From assembly GCA_958454405.1 (NCBI GenBank), contig CAUEBO010000051.1, positions 1 to 20,643 of the forward strand: a stretch of DNA of 20,643 nucleotides, given 5' to 3'. The notes below the pieces were generated by a model. It was given only the letters and a program-made list of their open reading frames with translations. It did not search any database and was not told the DNA's origin. Positions 14,518-20,643 of this stretch are shown one piece after another. The translations under genes and the position numbers were made by a program. This stretch comes from an uncultured Eggerthellaceae bacterium (lineage in GTDB: Bacteria; Actinomycetota; Coriobacteriia; Coriobacteriales; Eggerthellaceae). The number at the start of each line of letters is the position of its first letter. The stretch's first letter is position 1.

Positions 14518-15747
14518 ATGGGCAGGTCAGGCGGTGGCGGAGGAGGGCATTCATCGGGCGGCTTCTCAGGCGGAGGCCGTTCGTCGGGAGGCTTCTCGGG
14601 AGGAGGCCGCTCGTCGGGAGGCCTCTCGGGCGGGAAGTCCTCCGGAGGCTCCCGCAGCTCGTTCGGCGCAGGATCGGGCAACCGCCCGCCCAGCGGCCCG
14701 CCGCCCAGCAACCGCCCGCCCAGCGGCCCGCCGCCTTCGGGCGACCCCCACTGGCACGACCGCCGCAGGGGACGCCGGAAGCCTCCCGTGGTCCCGGTGT
14801 TCGTGGACGCGTCCCACAACGAATACCATTACGGCGGGTCGAGCATGCCGGGCGGCGGCGCACCTTCGCCGGGCCCTGAAGCGTTCGGTCGCCGCCGCAG
14901 GCGCCGCTGGACCATCCTCATCGTGGTGGCCCTCGTCGTGCTGCTGTCCGGCGTGCTGGGACTGGCAAGCTCCTGCGCGGGCACCCATATCGACGGCACG
15001 CCCATCGTCGAGCGCCAGGCGCTGCCGGCCGGCGCGGTCGTGGAGACCGGCTATTACACCGACGAGGACGGCGACTGGATCCATGATGCGGCGACGTTCG
15101 AGGAAGGCCTGCGCGCCTTCTACCAGAAGACCGGCGTGCAGCCCTACGTGTACATCCTTCCCAACGGCTCCACCACCGATCTCACGGCGTTCGCCGAAGA
15201 GCAGTACGATCGCCTGTTCAGCGACGAGGGACATTTCCTGCTCGCGTTCTGCGATGATGGAGACGGCGGATTCAACTGCGGCTACGCCATGGGCTCGCAG
15301 GCGACGCCCGTCATGGACGGCGCGGCCATCGACGTGCTGGCCGGCAATCTGGACGCCTGTTACCGCAACAACTCGCTCTCGGAAGAGGAGCTGTTCTCGA
15401 AGGCGTTCGCGGACACCGCCGACACCATCATGAAGCGGGACGACTACGCCACGGGGTCGATCGTCTGCATCGTGGTCGTGCTCGTGCCGGCGCTGGTTTA
15501 CGCGGGCGTTCGCATCGCCCGCTCGAAGCGCGAGCAGAGGGAGCGCGACCGCAAGCTTCAGGAGGAGATTCTCAGGACCCCGCTCGAGAAGTTCGGCGAC
15601 CAGGAGGTGGAGGAGCTGGCGAAGAAGTACGCCGAAGACGCTCCGGCAGCCGCGGCCGTTGCGCCCGAGACGTCCGGCGATCAGCAGGTGGAAGGCCTCG
15701 CGGAGAAGCACGAGGAGAACATATCGGACCGTAAGACAGGAGACTAG
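14518..15747 (+). CDS. TPM-domain-like membrane protein with Gly-rich and Pro-rich N-terminus
   Basis: This gene encodes 409 residues from ATG 14518 (GAGAGAGGACGGG upstream); an in-frame ATG at 14413 would add 35 residues but has a poorer site. Residues 11-40 are three copies of a ten-residue Ser/Gly repeat like RSSGGFSGGG; 55-74 are two exact copies of NRPPSGPPPS. Transmembrane helices are at about 131-150 (after RRRRRR) and 314-333, placing residues 151-313 outside the membrane. That domain (FEEGLRAFYQKTGVQPYVYI; FSDEGHFLLAFCDDGDG) resembles the TPM/YgcG family. The cytoplasmic tail carries two related motifs, GDQEVEELAKKY and GDQQVEGLAEKH. It is followed five bases later by pspA, a pairing that supports an envelope-maintenance role. 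Function is inferred. Confidence 0.82.
   Translation: MGRSGGGGGGHSSGGFSGGGRSSGGFSGGGRSSGGLSGGKSSGGSRSSFGAGSGNRPPSGPPPSNRPPSGPPPSGDPHWHDRRRGRRKPPVVPVFVDASHNEYHYGGSSMPGGGAPSPGPEAFGRRRRRRWTILIVVALVVLLSGVLGLASSCAGTHIDGTPIVERQALPAGAVVETGYYTDEDGDWIHDAATFEEGLRAFYQKTGVQPYVYILPNGSTTDLTAFAEEQYDRLFSDEGHFLLAFCDDGDGGFNCGYAMGSQATPVMDGAAIDVLAGNLDACYRNNSLSEEELFSKAFADTADTIMKRDDYATGSIVCIVVVLVPALVYAGVRIARSKREQRERDRKLQEEILRTPLEKFGDQEVEELAKKYAEDAPAAAAVAPETSGDQQVEGLAEKHEENISDRKTGD
14548..14739 (+). repeat. In-gene tandem repeats coding Gly-Ser and Pro-rich units
   Basis: Three near-identical 30-base units (14548-14637) encode Ser/Gly decapeptides. Two 30-base units (14680-14739) encode identical NRPPSGPPPS decapeptides. 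Such units can expand or shrink by slippage. Confidence 0.8.
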
Positions 15748-15752
15748 CAGCC

Positions 15753-16433
15753 ATGGGAATGCTTGACCGTTTCACCGACATCATCAAGGCCAACATCAAC
15801 GATTTGCTCGACAAGGCGGAAGATCCCGCCAAGATGATCGACCAGTACCTGCGCGACCTGACCGAGAACCTCGCCGAGGTGAAGCGGGAGACCGCCGGCG
15901 TCATGGCCGAGGAAGCGCGCACGAAGCGGCTCGTGGACGACAACGCCGCCGAGGCGGCCAAGTACGACGAGCTGGCGCGCAAGGCGCTGTCGGCCGGCAG
16001 CGAGGACGACGCCCGCACGTTCCTTGCGAAGAAGCAGCAGCTTGAGGCGAAGGCCGCCGGCCTGCAGGCCACCTACGACGCTGCGCACGAGAACGCCGCC
16101 AAGATGCGCCAGATGCACGACAAGCTGGTGAGCGACATCGAGGACCTGAACGGCCGTCGCGAGGCCATCAAGGCAAAGGTGGCCGTCGCCAGGACGCAGG
16201 ACAAGGTCAACGAGTTCTCGTCCAGCGCCGACAAGGCCGCCGGCGCCGCGTCCGCGTTCGACCGCATGGAGGCCAAGGCCGACCAGATGCTCGATCGCGC
16301 GAACGCCATGAACGAGCTGAACCAGCAGCCGGTCGACGACGCTGCCGCGCTCGAGGCGAAGTACGCCGCAGCCGGCACCGACGCCGCCGTGGACGACGAG
16401 CTCGCCAAGCTCAAAAAGGAGATGGGCCTGTAG
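15753..16433 (+). CDS. pspA: PspA/IM30 (Vipp1) family membrane-protection protein
   Basis: This 226-residue protein starts at ATG 15753 with ACAGGAG upstream, five bases after the TPM-like gene's stop. The start MGMLDRFTDIIKANINDLLDKAEDPAKMIDQYLRDL is the family's amphipathic helix and conserved A-E-D-P-x-K-M-I segment. The rest is a long charged coiled coil (about 25-180), followed by a short C-terminal helical tail, as usual for a length near 220. Family members form rings or rods on the inner leaflet of the cytoplasmic membrane, and limit proton leakage under stress. No PspB, PspC or PspF partner is visible; the TPM-like neighbour may be the membrane partner. Confidence 0.95.
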   Translation: MGMLDRFTDIIKANINDLLDKAEDPAKMIDQYLRDLTENLAEVKRETAGVMAEEARTKRLVDDNAAEAAKYDELARKALSAGSEDDARTFLAKKQQLEAKAAGLQATYDAAHENAAKMRQMHDKLVSDIEDLNGRREAIKAKVAVARTQDKVNEFSSSADKAAGAASAFDRMEAKADQMLDRANAMNELNQQPVDDAAALEAKYAAAGTDAAVDDELAKLKKEMGL

Positions 16434-16444
16434 CGCAGCCTTGG

Positions 16445-16471
16445 CTCCGCGCCTGCCGAACAGGCGCGGAG
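16445..16471 (+). terminator. Hairpin after pspA
   Basis: CTCCGCGCCTG (16445-16455) pairs perfectly with 16461-16471 around the loop CCGAA, 11 bases after the pspA stop. No T-run follows; it may be a terminator without U-tract or an mRNA 3' protector. Confidence 0.5.
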
Positions 16472-16588
16472 GGCGGTCCCGGAGGGTGGATGCCGGGGCT
16501 GCTGGCGCCCTCTTCAACCCTCAGCAACGGTTCGTTAACTGAATCGTAGAGCGCTCATGTTTTCCGTCTCAGAGCTGATGGGTGCCCC

Positions 16589-16594
16589 TATAAT
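16589..16594 (+). promoter_or_regulatory. Consensus -10 box for the YtxH-type gene
   Basis: TATAAT is a perfect -10 match, giving a leader of about 28 bases before ATG 16629. The -35 region lacks a TTGACA-like hexamer. GTTTT (16559-16563) and GGGT (16580-16583) 17 bases apart loosely recall SigB-type elements, a weak idea. Confidence 0.45.
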
Positions 16595-16628
16595 GGTCGA
16601 ACAGACAAACATCCCAAAGGAGGCTGTC

Positions 16629-17141
16629 ATGGGCAACAAATTCGGAGCTTTTCTGGTCGGCGGGCTTGCCGGCGCTGCCGTTGCACTGTTGTACGCGCCC
16701 CGTTCCGGTCAGGAGACGCGGGCCATGGTGACGGACAAGATGAACGCGGCATGGGGCGAGGCCCAGGAGCTCGGCTCCCAGGCGACCGCCAACGTGCAGC
16801 AGGCGTATCAGGACGCGACGAGCAAGGGCCAGGAAATCGCCCAGGACGTCGCGTCGAAGGGCCAGGAGCTGTACGGCCAGGCCGCTACCCGCGTGCAGGA
16901 AGCCGCCGACAACATCAAGCCGGCCTTCTCGCAGAAGAACGACGAGCTGCGCGACAAGATCGAGGCCGCGCGCCAGCGTATCGCCTCGCAGGTGGCGCAG
17001 AACGCCGAAGCCGCCCACGACGCGGTGAGCGACACCATCCCCGTTGCGGCGGACGCCGTGCAGCATGCCGCCGACGCGGCGAAGGACAAGGCCGAGGACG
17101 CCGCCGACGCGGTTGCAGGCGACGACAAGTCCCAGGCGTAA
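16629..17141 (+). CDS. YtxH-domain stress protein with Ala-rich helical repeats
   Basis: This 170-residue protein begins at ATG 16629, six bases after AAAGGAGG, the best ribosome site in the window; an upstream in-frame ATG at 16557 is rejected because it has no such site. Residues 4-24 (FGAFLVGGLAGAAVALLYAP) followed by RSGQETR are the YtxH/GvpP-type membrane anchor and signature. Residues 30-165 are Ala/Gln/Asp/Lys-rich amphipathic helix with loosely repeated SKGQE and AADAA units, resembling LEA or apolipoprotein-like 11-mers. In Bacillus related proteins are general-stress proteins. It probably lies on the inner face of the membrane, next to PspA's product. Confidence 0.88.
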   Translation: MGNKFGAFLVGGLAGAAVALLYAPRSGQETRAMVTDKMNAAWGEAQELGSQATANVQQAYQDATSKGQEIAQDVASKGQELYGQAATRVQEAADNIKPAFSQKNDELRDKIEAARQRIASQVAQNAEAAHDAVSDTIPVAADAVQHAADAAKDKAEDAADAVAGDDKSQA

Positions 17142-17159
17142 CAACCTGATGAACGGAAC

Positions 17160-17208
17160 GAAGCGGCAACGCGGGCGGCATCATGGAAGCCGCACCGCGT
17201 GCCGCTTC
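17160..17208 (+). terminator. Long imperfect hairpin after the YtxH-type gene
   Basis: Twenty-base arms 17160-17179 and 17189-17208 pair with small bulges (both arms begin GAAGCGGCA when read inward), around a nine-base loop. TCGATTGTC follows, only mildly T-rich. Likely a terminator or RNA-stabilising structure between this gene and the PRC-barrel gene. Confidence 0.5.
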
Positions 17209-17297
17209 TCGATTGTCTGACGGCTGCGAAGAGCGCGGGGGGATTGCTGCGGCCGATGCCGCGGGCAATGCGCGGCGCAGCTGTGGAGAAGAAGGAT

Positions 17298-18260
17298 ATG
17301 GCTAGCAAACTCATCACCACCCACGAGCTTACCGGCGTGCGGGTTCTCGGCGGCAAGAACGGGACGAAGCGCATCGGCAAGGTGCGCCGATTCGTGTTCC
17401 ATCCGAAAGAGAAGCGGTGCGTCGGCTTCATCGTGAAGCGCCCCGACCTTTTGTGGATGTTCCGTCGCAAGGACCAGTTCGTGTCCATCGAAGGCTACGA
17501 CATCTCGGACGGGCGCATTGTCGTGCGCAACGTGCCCGAGGCCACCGGCCGCTCGGCGTGCAAGGAATTGGGCGTCGAGTGGGATTCGTGCGTGCTGTGG
17601 GTGGGCTTGCCGGTGATGACCGAAGACGGCGAGGCGTTCGGCATCGTGGGCAACATCACGTTCGACCGCATCACGGGCGCGGTGGAATCCATCGAGACCG
17701 ATGCGGGCGCGACCGCGAACGCGCTGCTGGGAAAGCGCGTCATCCCGGCCGACCTCATCATGGGGTTCCGCCGCGGCATGGGCGCCGCCCTTGCGCAGAC
17801 GGGCAACGAGGCCCAGCAGGACGACGACCCGGTGCTCGGCGCCATCCTCGTGTCCGATGACGTGCGGCAGCTGGCCGTGGAGGGCGGCGTTGCCGAGAAG
17901 GCGGGCAAAGCCACGGCGGTCGCGGTCGACAAAGCGAAAACGACCGTGGACAAGGCCAAGCCCGTCGTGAGCGAAGCGGCGAAGAAGACCGGCGAGGCGG
18001 TGAACAAGGGGGCGTACGCCACCGGCAAGCAGATAGCCAAGTCCAAGACGATGTTCTCGGACTTCAAGGAAGAGTACGACAAGGCGCGCGGACCCAAGCC
18101 GGCCAAGGAGGACCAGGCCATCGAGCAGTCTTCCGGCGCCCAGGCGCCGGCGAAGCCCGCTGCGGCGAAGCCGGCCGCGGCGAAGAAGCCTGCGCCGAAG
18201 AAGAACATGTTCTCCGCATTCAAAGAGGAGTACAGCAAGGCGCGCCACGACGAGGACTGA
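17298..18260 (+). CDS. Tandem PRC-barrel domain protein with duplicated C-terminal motif
   Basis: This gene encodes 320 residues from ATG 17298, with GGAG nine bases upstream; in-frame ATGs at 17256 and 17268 lack a site. PRC-barrel unit 1 is about residues 1-80 (ITTHELTGVRVLG ... GKVRRFVFHPKEKRCVGFIVKRP). Unit 2 is about 97-165 (WVGLPVMTEDGEAFGIVGNITFDRITGAVESI). The tail is Lys/Ala/Pro-rich and histone-H1-like around 286-303. It carries the motif MFSxFKEEYxKAR twice, at 252-264 and 304-316. PRC barrels serve as binding modules in RimM, photosynthetic reaction centre H subunit and actinobacterial envelope proteins. The role here is unknown; position suggests the envelope-stress group. Confidence 0.85.
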   Translation: MASKLITTHELTGVRVLGGKNGTKRIGKVRRFVFHPKEKRCVGFIVKRPDLLWMFRRKDQFVSIEGYDISDGRIVVRNVPEATGRSACKELGVEWDSCVLWVGLPVMTEDGEAFGIVGNITFDRITGAVESIETDAGATANALLGKRVIPADLIMGFRRGMGAALAQTGNEAQQDDDPVLGAILVSDDVRQLAVEGGVAEKAGKATAVAVDKAKTTVDKAKPVVSEAAKKTGEAVNKGAYATGKQIAKSKTMFSDFKEEYDKARGPKPAKEDQAIEQSSGAQAPAKPAAAKPAAAKKPAPKKNMFSAFKEEYSKARHDED

Positions 18261-18350
18261 TGGCTGTGTTCGGCCGGCGGCCGTTGGGCGCGCGGGCCGG
18301 AGCCGAATGCGCGCACGGATGAAAGGAAACGGGACGAGCCCGCGATACCC

Positions 18351-19163
18351 TTGGAACACGATCCGCAACATACGCTCGGCACCGGCAAGCTGAAGGAGAA
18401 GGCTGTCGAGCGCAAGCAGGAGCTGCACGAGAAGGCTGAAGAAGAAGTGACGGTGCGCGGGCGGCGCATGGAGAAGGGCGACGTGTTCAAGTTCGCCGGG
18501 CTGATTGCCTTCTTCGCGCTCATGCTGGTCATCTGCGCCCTGCTGTGGCCCTACGTGCACGAGCTGTTCGAACCGGGCGGCGTCGACCGCGTCATCAACG
18601 ACGTGCGCGACGCGGGGCCGGTCGGCTTCCTCATCCTGCTGGGCATGCAGTTTTTGCAGATCGTGGTCGCGTTCATCCCGGGCGAGGTCGTGCAGATAGC
18701 GGCTGGCTTGCTGTACGGCCCGTGGATCGGCGCGCTCGTCATCCTGCTTGGGTGCGTGATCTCGAGCGCGTTCATCTTCGCGCTCGTGCACAAGCTGGGC
18801 GCCCCGTTCGTGCAGAACATGGTCCCGACGAAGTACCTGGACAAGTTCCGCAGATTCGAGCTGTCGGGCAAGCTCAACATCGTCGTGTTCATCCTGTTCC
18901 TCATCCCGGGCTTGCCGAAAGACACGTTCACCTACCTGGTCCCTTTGACGGACATGCGGATGCGCACCTTCCTGCTCCTTTCCAACGTCGGGCGCATTCC
19001 GGGCATCGTCGTGTCCACGTACGCGGCCGACGGGCTCATCGAGGGCCGCGTCGTGGAAAGCGTGGTCATCTTCGCCGTGGCGGCCTTGATCGCGGTGCTC
19101 GGCGTCGTGTTCCGCGAGCGCATCATGGGATTCTTCGAGAAGCACCATCACAAAAAGAAGTAG
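18351..19163 (+). CDS. TVP38/TMEM64 (DedA-superfamily) membrane protein
   Basis: This gene encodes 270 residues if TTG 18351 is the start. No ATG or GTG exists in frame between the preceding in-frame stop (18258-18260) and GTG 18447; ATG 18468 would remove the charged N-terminal helix but keep all membrane segments. Transmembrane regions are about 46-68, 90-110, 114-148, 175-196, 205-225 and 236-254. Hallmarks are FIPGEVVQIAAGLLYGPWIG in the re-entrant region, and FLIPGLPKDTFTYL with NVGRIPGIVV in the second. The tail is EKHHHKKK. Family members are lipid or metabolite transport/scrambling proteins of the cytoplasmic membrane. The PGEVVQ glutamate and the R-x-P-G motif are conserved. Confidence 0.88.
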   Translation: MEHDPQHTLGTGKLKEKAVERKQELHEKAEEEVTVRGRRMEKGDVFKFAGLIAFFALMLVICALLWPYVHELFEPGGVDRVINDVRDAGPVGFLILLGMQFLQIVVAFIPGEVVQIAAGLLYGPWIGALVILLGCVISSAFIFALVHKLGAPFVQNMVPTKYLDKFRRFELSGKLNIVVFILFLIPGLPKDTFTYLVPLTDMRMRTFLLLSNVGRIPGIVVSTYAADGLIEGRVVESVVIFAVAALIAVLGVVFRERIMGFFEKHHHKKK

Positions 19164-19311
19164 CCTGGTCGCAGCGCGGTCGTCGCCGAAGTGCCGCATC
19201 CCTTAAGAAACCATCGTGACGTTAACGGTATTGTGACGGAATCGCAGCATGCGTGCAGCTGCAACTACCATGGCGGTATGACGCCAGGAAGGCATGGTTA
19301 GAGAGGCCCCT

Positions 19312-20058
19312 ATGAACACCAACGCACCCTTGAACGGCGCGGCCGACGAAGTCGCCGAAGCCGAAGCCGAGCTGAAGGCAGCCCAGGAGAGACTGGAGGC
19401 CGCGAAGGCCAAGCTGGCCGCTGCGGAGGGCTCCCGTTCCGAAGACGCCGACGGCGAGGAGCCGGGCGCCGAAGACCCCGCCTCGCAGGCGGATGCTGCC
19501 GAAAACGCCACGCCCGATTGGGTTCCGTACTCCACGGTGCCGACCACCCCGCCCGCGCCGTGCGGCGAGCCCGTTGCGCCGCCGGTCGGGGAAGCGGTCC
19601 CCGCATCAGCGCCGACCACCCCGCCTCCCGCGGCCCCTGCCGGAGCCGCCGCGGGCGCGCCGTTCCAGCCTCCGACCGGATACGTGGCGCCCGGATACGG
19701 GCAGGCGCCCCATGCCGGCCCGGGAGCGGTGCCGCCCCAGCAGCCTCCGTACGGCGGCTACCAGCAGCCGTATTACCAGCAGCCGTACGCGCAGCCCGTG
19801 GTGAACGCGAAGGACCATGTGGCGGCGGGCCTGCTCGCCATCTTCCTGGGATGGCTGGGCATCCACAAGTTCTACCTCGGCTACAACACGGCCGGGTTCA
19901 TCATGCTGGCCGTGTCCATCGTCGGCAGCATCTTCACGTTCGGCTTGGCGGCCGGCGTCATCTGGGTCATCTCCATCATCGAGGGCATCCTCTACCTGAC
20001 GAAGTCCCAGTCCGAGTTCGAGCAGATGTACGTGTTCAACAAGCGGGAATGGTTCTAG
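19312..20058 (+). CDS. TM2-domain membrane protein with coiled-coil and Pro-rich N-terminus
   Basis: This gene encodes 248 residues from ATG 19312 (GAGAGG five bases upstream); ATG 19294 is a possible longer start. Residues 11-40 form a Glu/Ala/Lys helix, probably a short coiled coil. Residues 70-165 are Pro/Ala/Gly/Tyr/Gln-rich and disordered, ending with PYYQQPYAQP-type repeats. The TM2 domain is at 167-230: KDHVAAGLLAIFLGWLGIHKFYLGYNTAGFIMLAV, then a second helix ending IIEGILYL. Its G-x-H-K-F-Y-L-G hairpin is the family hallmark. Both termini should be cytoplasmic. Function in bacteria is largely unknown. It is followed by a perfect 13-bp hairpin. Confidence 0.92.
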   Translation: MNTNAPLNGAADEVAEAEAELKAAQERLEAAKAKLAAAEGSRSEDADGEEPGAEDPASQADAAENATPDWVPYSTVPTTPPAPCGEPVAPPVGEAVPASAPTTPPPAAPAGAAAGAPFQPPTGYVAPGYGQAPHAGPGAVPPQQPPYGGYQQPYYQQPYAQPVVNAKDHVAAGLLAIFLGWLGIHKFYLGYNTAGFIMLAVSIVGSIFTFGLAAGVIWVISIIEGILYLTKSQSEFEQMYVFNKREWF

Positions 20059-20060
20059 GA

Positions 20061-20089
20061 GGTTCCGCTGGCCTTGGGCCAGCGGAACC
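20061..20089 (+). terminator. Perfect 13-bp hairpin after the TM2-domain gene
   Basis: GGTTCCGCTGGCC (20061-20073) pairs exactly with 20077-20089 around a three-base loop TTG, two bases after the stop codon. No T-run follows; termination or 3'-end protection is likely. Confidence 0.6.
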
Positions 20090-20093
20090 GGTC

Positions 20094-20208
20094 GACGCTG
20101 CGAGGCGCTCTGGTGCCGAATCTCGCCCCTTCCATGCTTGCCCTCACGTGCACAAGCACGCTCGACCGCATGACGGAGCGATCTCCGGCACCAGAGCGCC
20201 TCTCGCTG
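20094..20208. repeat. Structured intergenic repeat, copy B (about 115 bp)
   Basis: It has the same ends and central loop as copy A (13081-13194). The outer stem is 17 perfect base pairs, 20102-20118 with 20186-20202. Inner stems are 20133-20137 with 20168-20172 and 20147-20151 with 20156-20160, around ACAA. The outer arms differ in sequence from copy A, but both strands of the stem have changed together, so the fold is kept. Confidence 0.75.
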
Positions 20209-20393
20209 GCTGGCTGCGCCAACCTGTGAGACTTTTCGCGCTGCGCGCGAACGGCGCGGCTCCTGCGGAGCGCGCCGAACCGGCTGACGCACCTGGTGCG
20301 CGGCTTGCGCCTGCTCCACCGCGCCGTTTCGCCGCTCGCCTGATCGTTGGCGGTTTTTCCTGTGAAACGCCGCGGCCAGCCCTTCTTTTTCGC
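20209..20393. other. GC-rich non-coding spacer with small hairpins
   Basis: With the hairpin and repeat B this makes a 400-base gap without a convincing gene. It holds GCTCC-TGC-GGAGC flanked by near-complementary GGCGCG and GCGCC (about 20253-20276), and a weak GCGGTTT/AAACGCC pair near 20350-20371. No open frame with a start and ribosome site, and no RNA family, was recognised. Confidence 0.4.
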
Positions 20394-20424
20394 TAGAATG
20401 GCGATACCGAATGGCGGTATCGCC
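20394..20424 (+). promoter_or_regulatory. -10 box and overlapping palindrome before the aldolase gene
   Basis: TAGAAT (20394-20399) is a fair -10 box; transcription would start near 20406. This falls inside an exact inverted repeat, GGCGATACCG (20400-20409) and CGGTATCGCC (20415-20424). A palindrome over the start site is typical of a repressor operator, or it could be a 5' mRNA hairpin. ATGGCGGTAT within it also occurs at 19270-19279 upstream of the TM2 gene. Confidence 0.5.
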
Positions 20425-20458
20425 CTGTGCCAAGAAGCATCCTATAAGGAGGACCAAC

Positions 20459-20643
20459 ATGCCCACTATCACTCGCGACCAGGTGAGGGTTCCGGCCGAC
20501 GTCATGCCGGAGTCTCGTGACGAGTACATCGAGAACTACCTGAAGGCCACGCGCGGCACGGGTCGTCTCATGCTGTTCGCGTGCGATCAGAAGATCGAGC
20601 ACCTGAACAAGGACTTCTACGGCGAGGGCATCGACATCGCCGA
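20459..20643 (+). CDS. Class I fructose-bisphosphate aldolase-like protein (3' partial)
   Basis: Only the first 61 codons are in the window, starting at ATG 20459, six bases after an excellent AAGGAGG. The segment GTGRLMLFACDQKIEHLNKD with FYGEGI matches the N-terminus of the archaeal-type (FbaB/DeoC-LacD-related) class I aldolases, where D-Q-K-I-E-H-L lies on the first barrel strand. Such enzymes cleave fructose-1,6-bisphosphate using a Schiff-base lysine, here beyond the window. Strong ribosome site and own promoter suit high expression of a central-metabolism gene. Assignment rests on a short stretch, so the exact substrate is uncertain. Confidence 0.65.
   Translation, partial: MPTITRDQVRVPADVMPESRDEYIENYLKATRGTGRLMLFACDQKIEHLNKDFYGEGIDIA

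Noticed and set aside
14548..14739. CRISPR-like or minisatellite repeat array
   Set aside because: The short units are in frame, contiguous and encode Gly/Ser and Pro-rich protein repeats; there are no spacers.
20209..20393. Small protein or RNA gene in the spacer before the aldolase
   Set aside because: Open frames there lack a ribosome site and continue shadows of other frames; no recognisable RNA structure beyond short GC hairpins.
1..20643. Insertion sequences, prophage, integrase sites, tRNA or rRNA
   Set aside because: No transposase or integrase motifs, tRNA cloverleaf or rRNA segments were recognised on either strand.

Overview
The window is a high-GC, densely coded stretch with every convincing gene on the + strand. 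The gene set points to a gut-type Coriobacteriia actinobacterium, most likely an Eggerthellaceae member (Eggerthella/Gordonibacter-like). Pointers are a Tat-exported DMSO-reductase-family enzyme with its own chaperones, G+C-rich codon use, and actinobacterial envelope-stress genes. This placement is inference from gene content; no 16S or other marker is present.

Region 1 (1-9227) is a respiratory molybdoenzyme locus. A hybrid histidine kinase (5' end outside the window) overlaps by ATGA a regulator with two winged-helix domains. After an unusually AT-rich promoter region come a DmsA-like Tat lipoprotein catalytic subunit, a DmsB-like four-cluster subunit with one cysteine replaced by Asp, a TorD chaperone, a 403-aa multi-cluster ferredoxin-like protein, a second tandem winged-helix regulator and a second TorD-like chaperone. 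No DmsC/NrfD membrane anchor is present. The substrate cannot be read from the sequence; the locus probably senses a signal and makes, matures and exports a terminal reductase.

Region 2 (9228-14293) is housekeeping and small accessory genes: serS, a membrane-anchored unknown, a small protein resembling the N-terminal domain of cyanophycin synthetase, a PLP aminotransferase with a probable leaderless start, and a D-Ala-D-Ala ligase-family gene followed by a strong terminator.

Region 3 (14294-20058) looks like an envelope-stress cluster: a Gly-rich TPM-like membrane protein, PspA/IM30, a YtxH-type protein, a tandem PRC-barrel protein, a TVP38/TMEM64 membrane protein and a TM2-domain protein. 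Region 4 (20059-20643) is a 400-bp structured spacer followed by the start of a class I fructose-bisphosphate-aldolase-like gene.

The most unexpected non-coding signal is a pair of about 115-bp elements (13081-13194 and 20094-20208). They share their ends and central loop and fold into long hairpins whose arms differ by compensating changes. One supplies the stop codon of the aminotransferase gene. No rRNA, tRNA, CRISPR array or insertion sequence was recognised.
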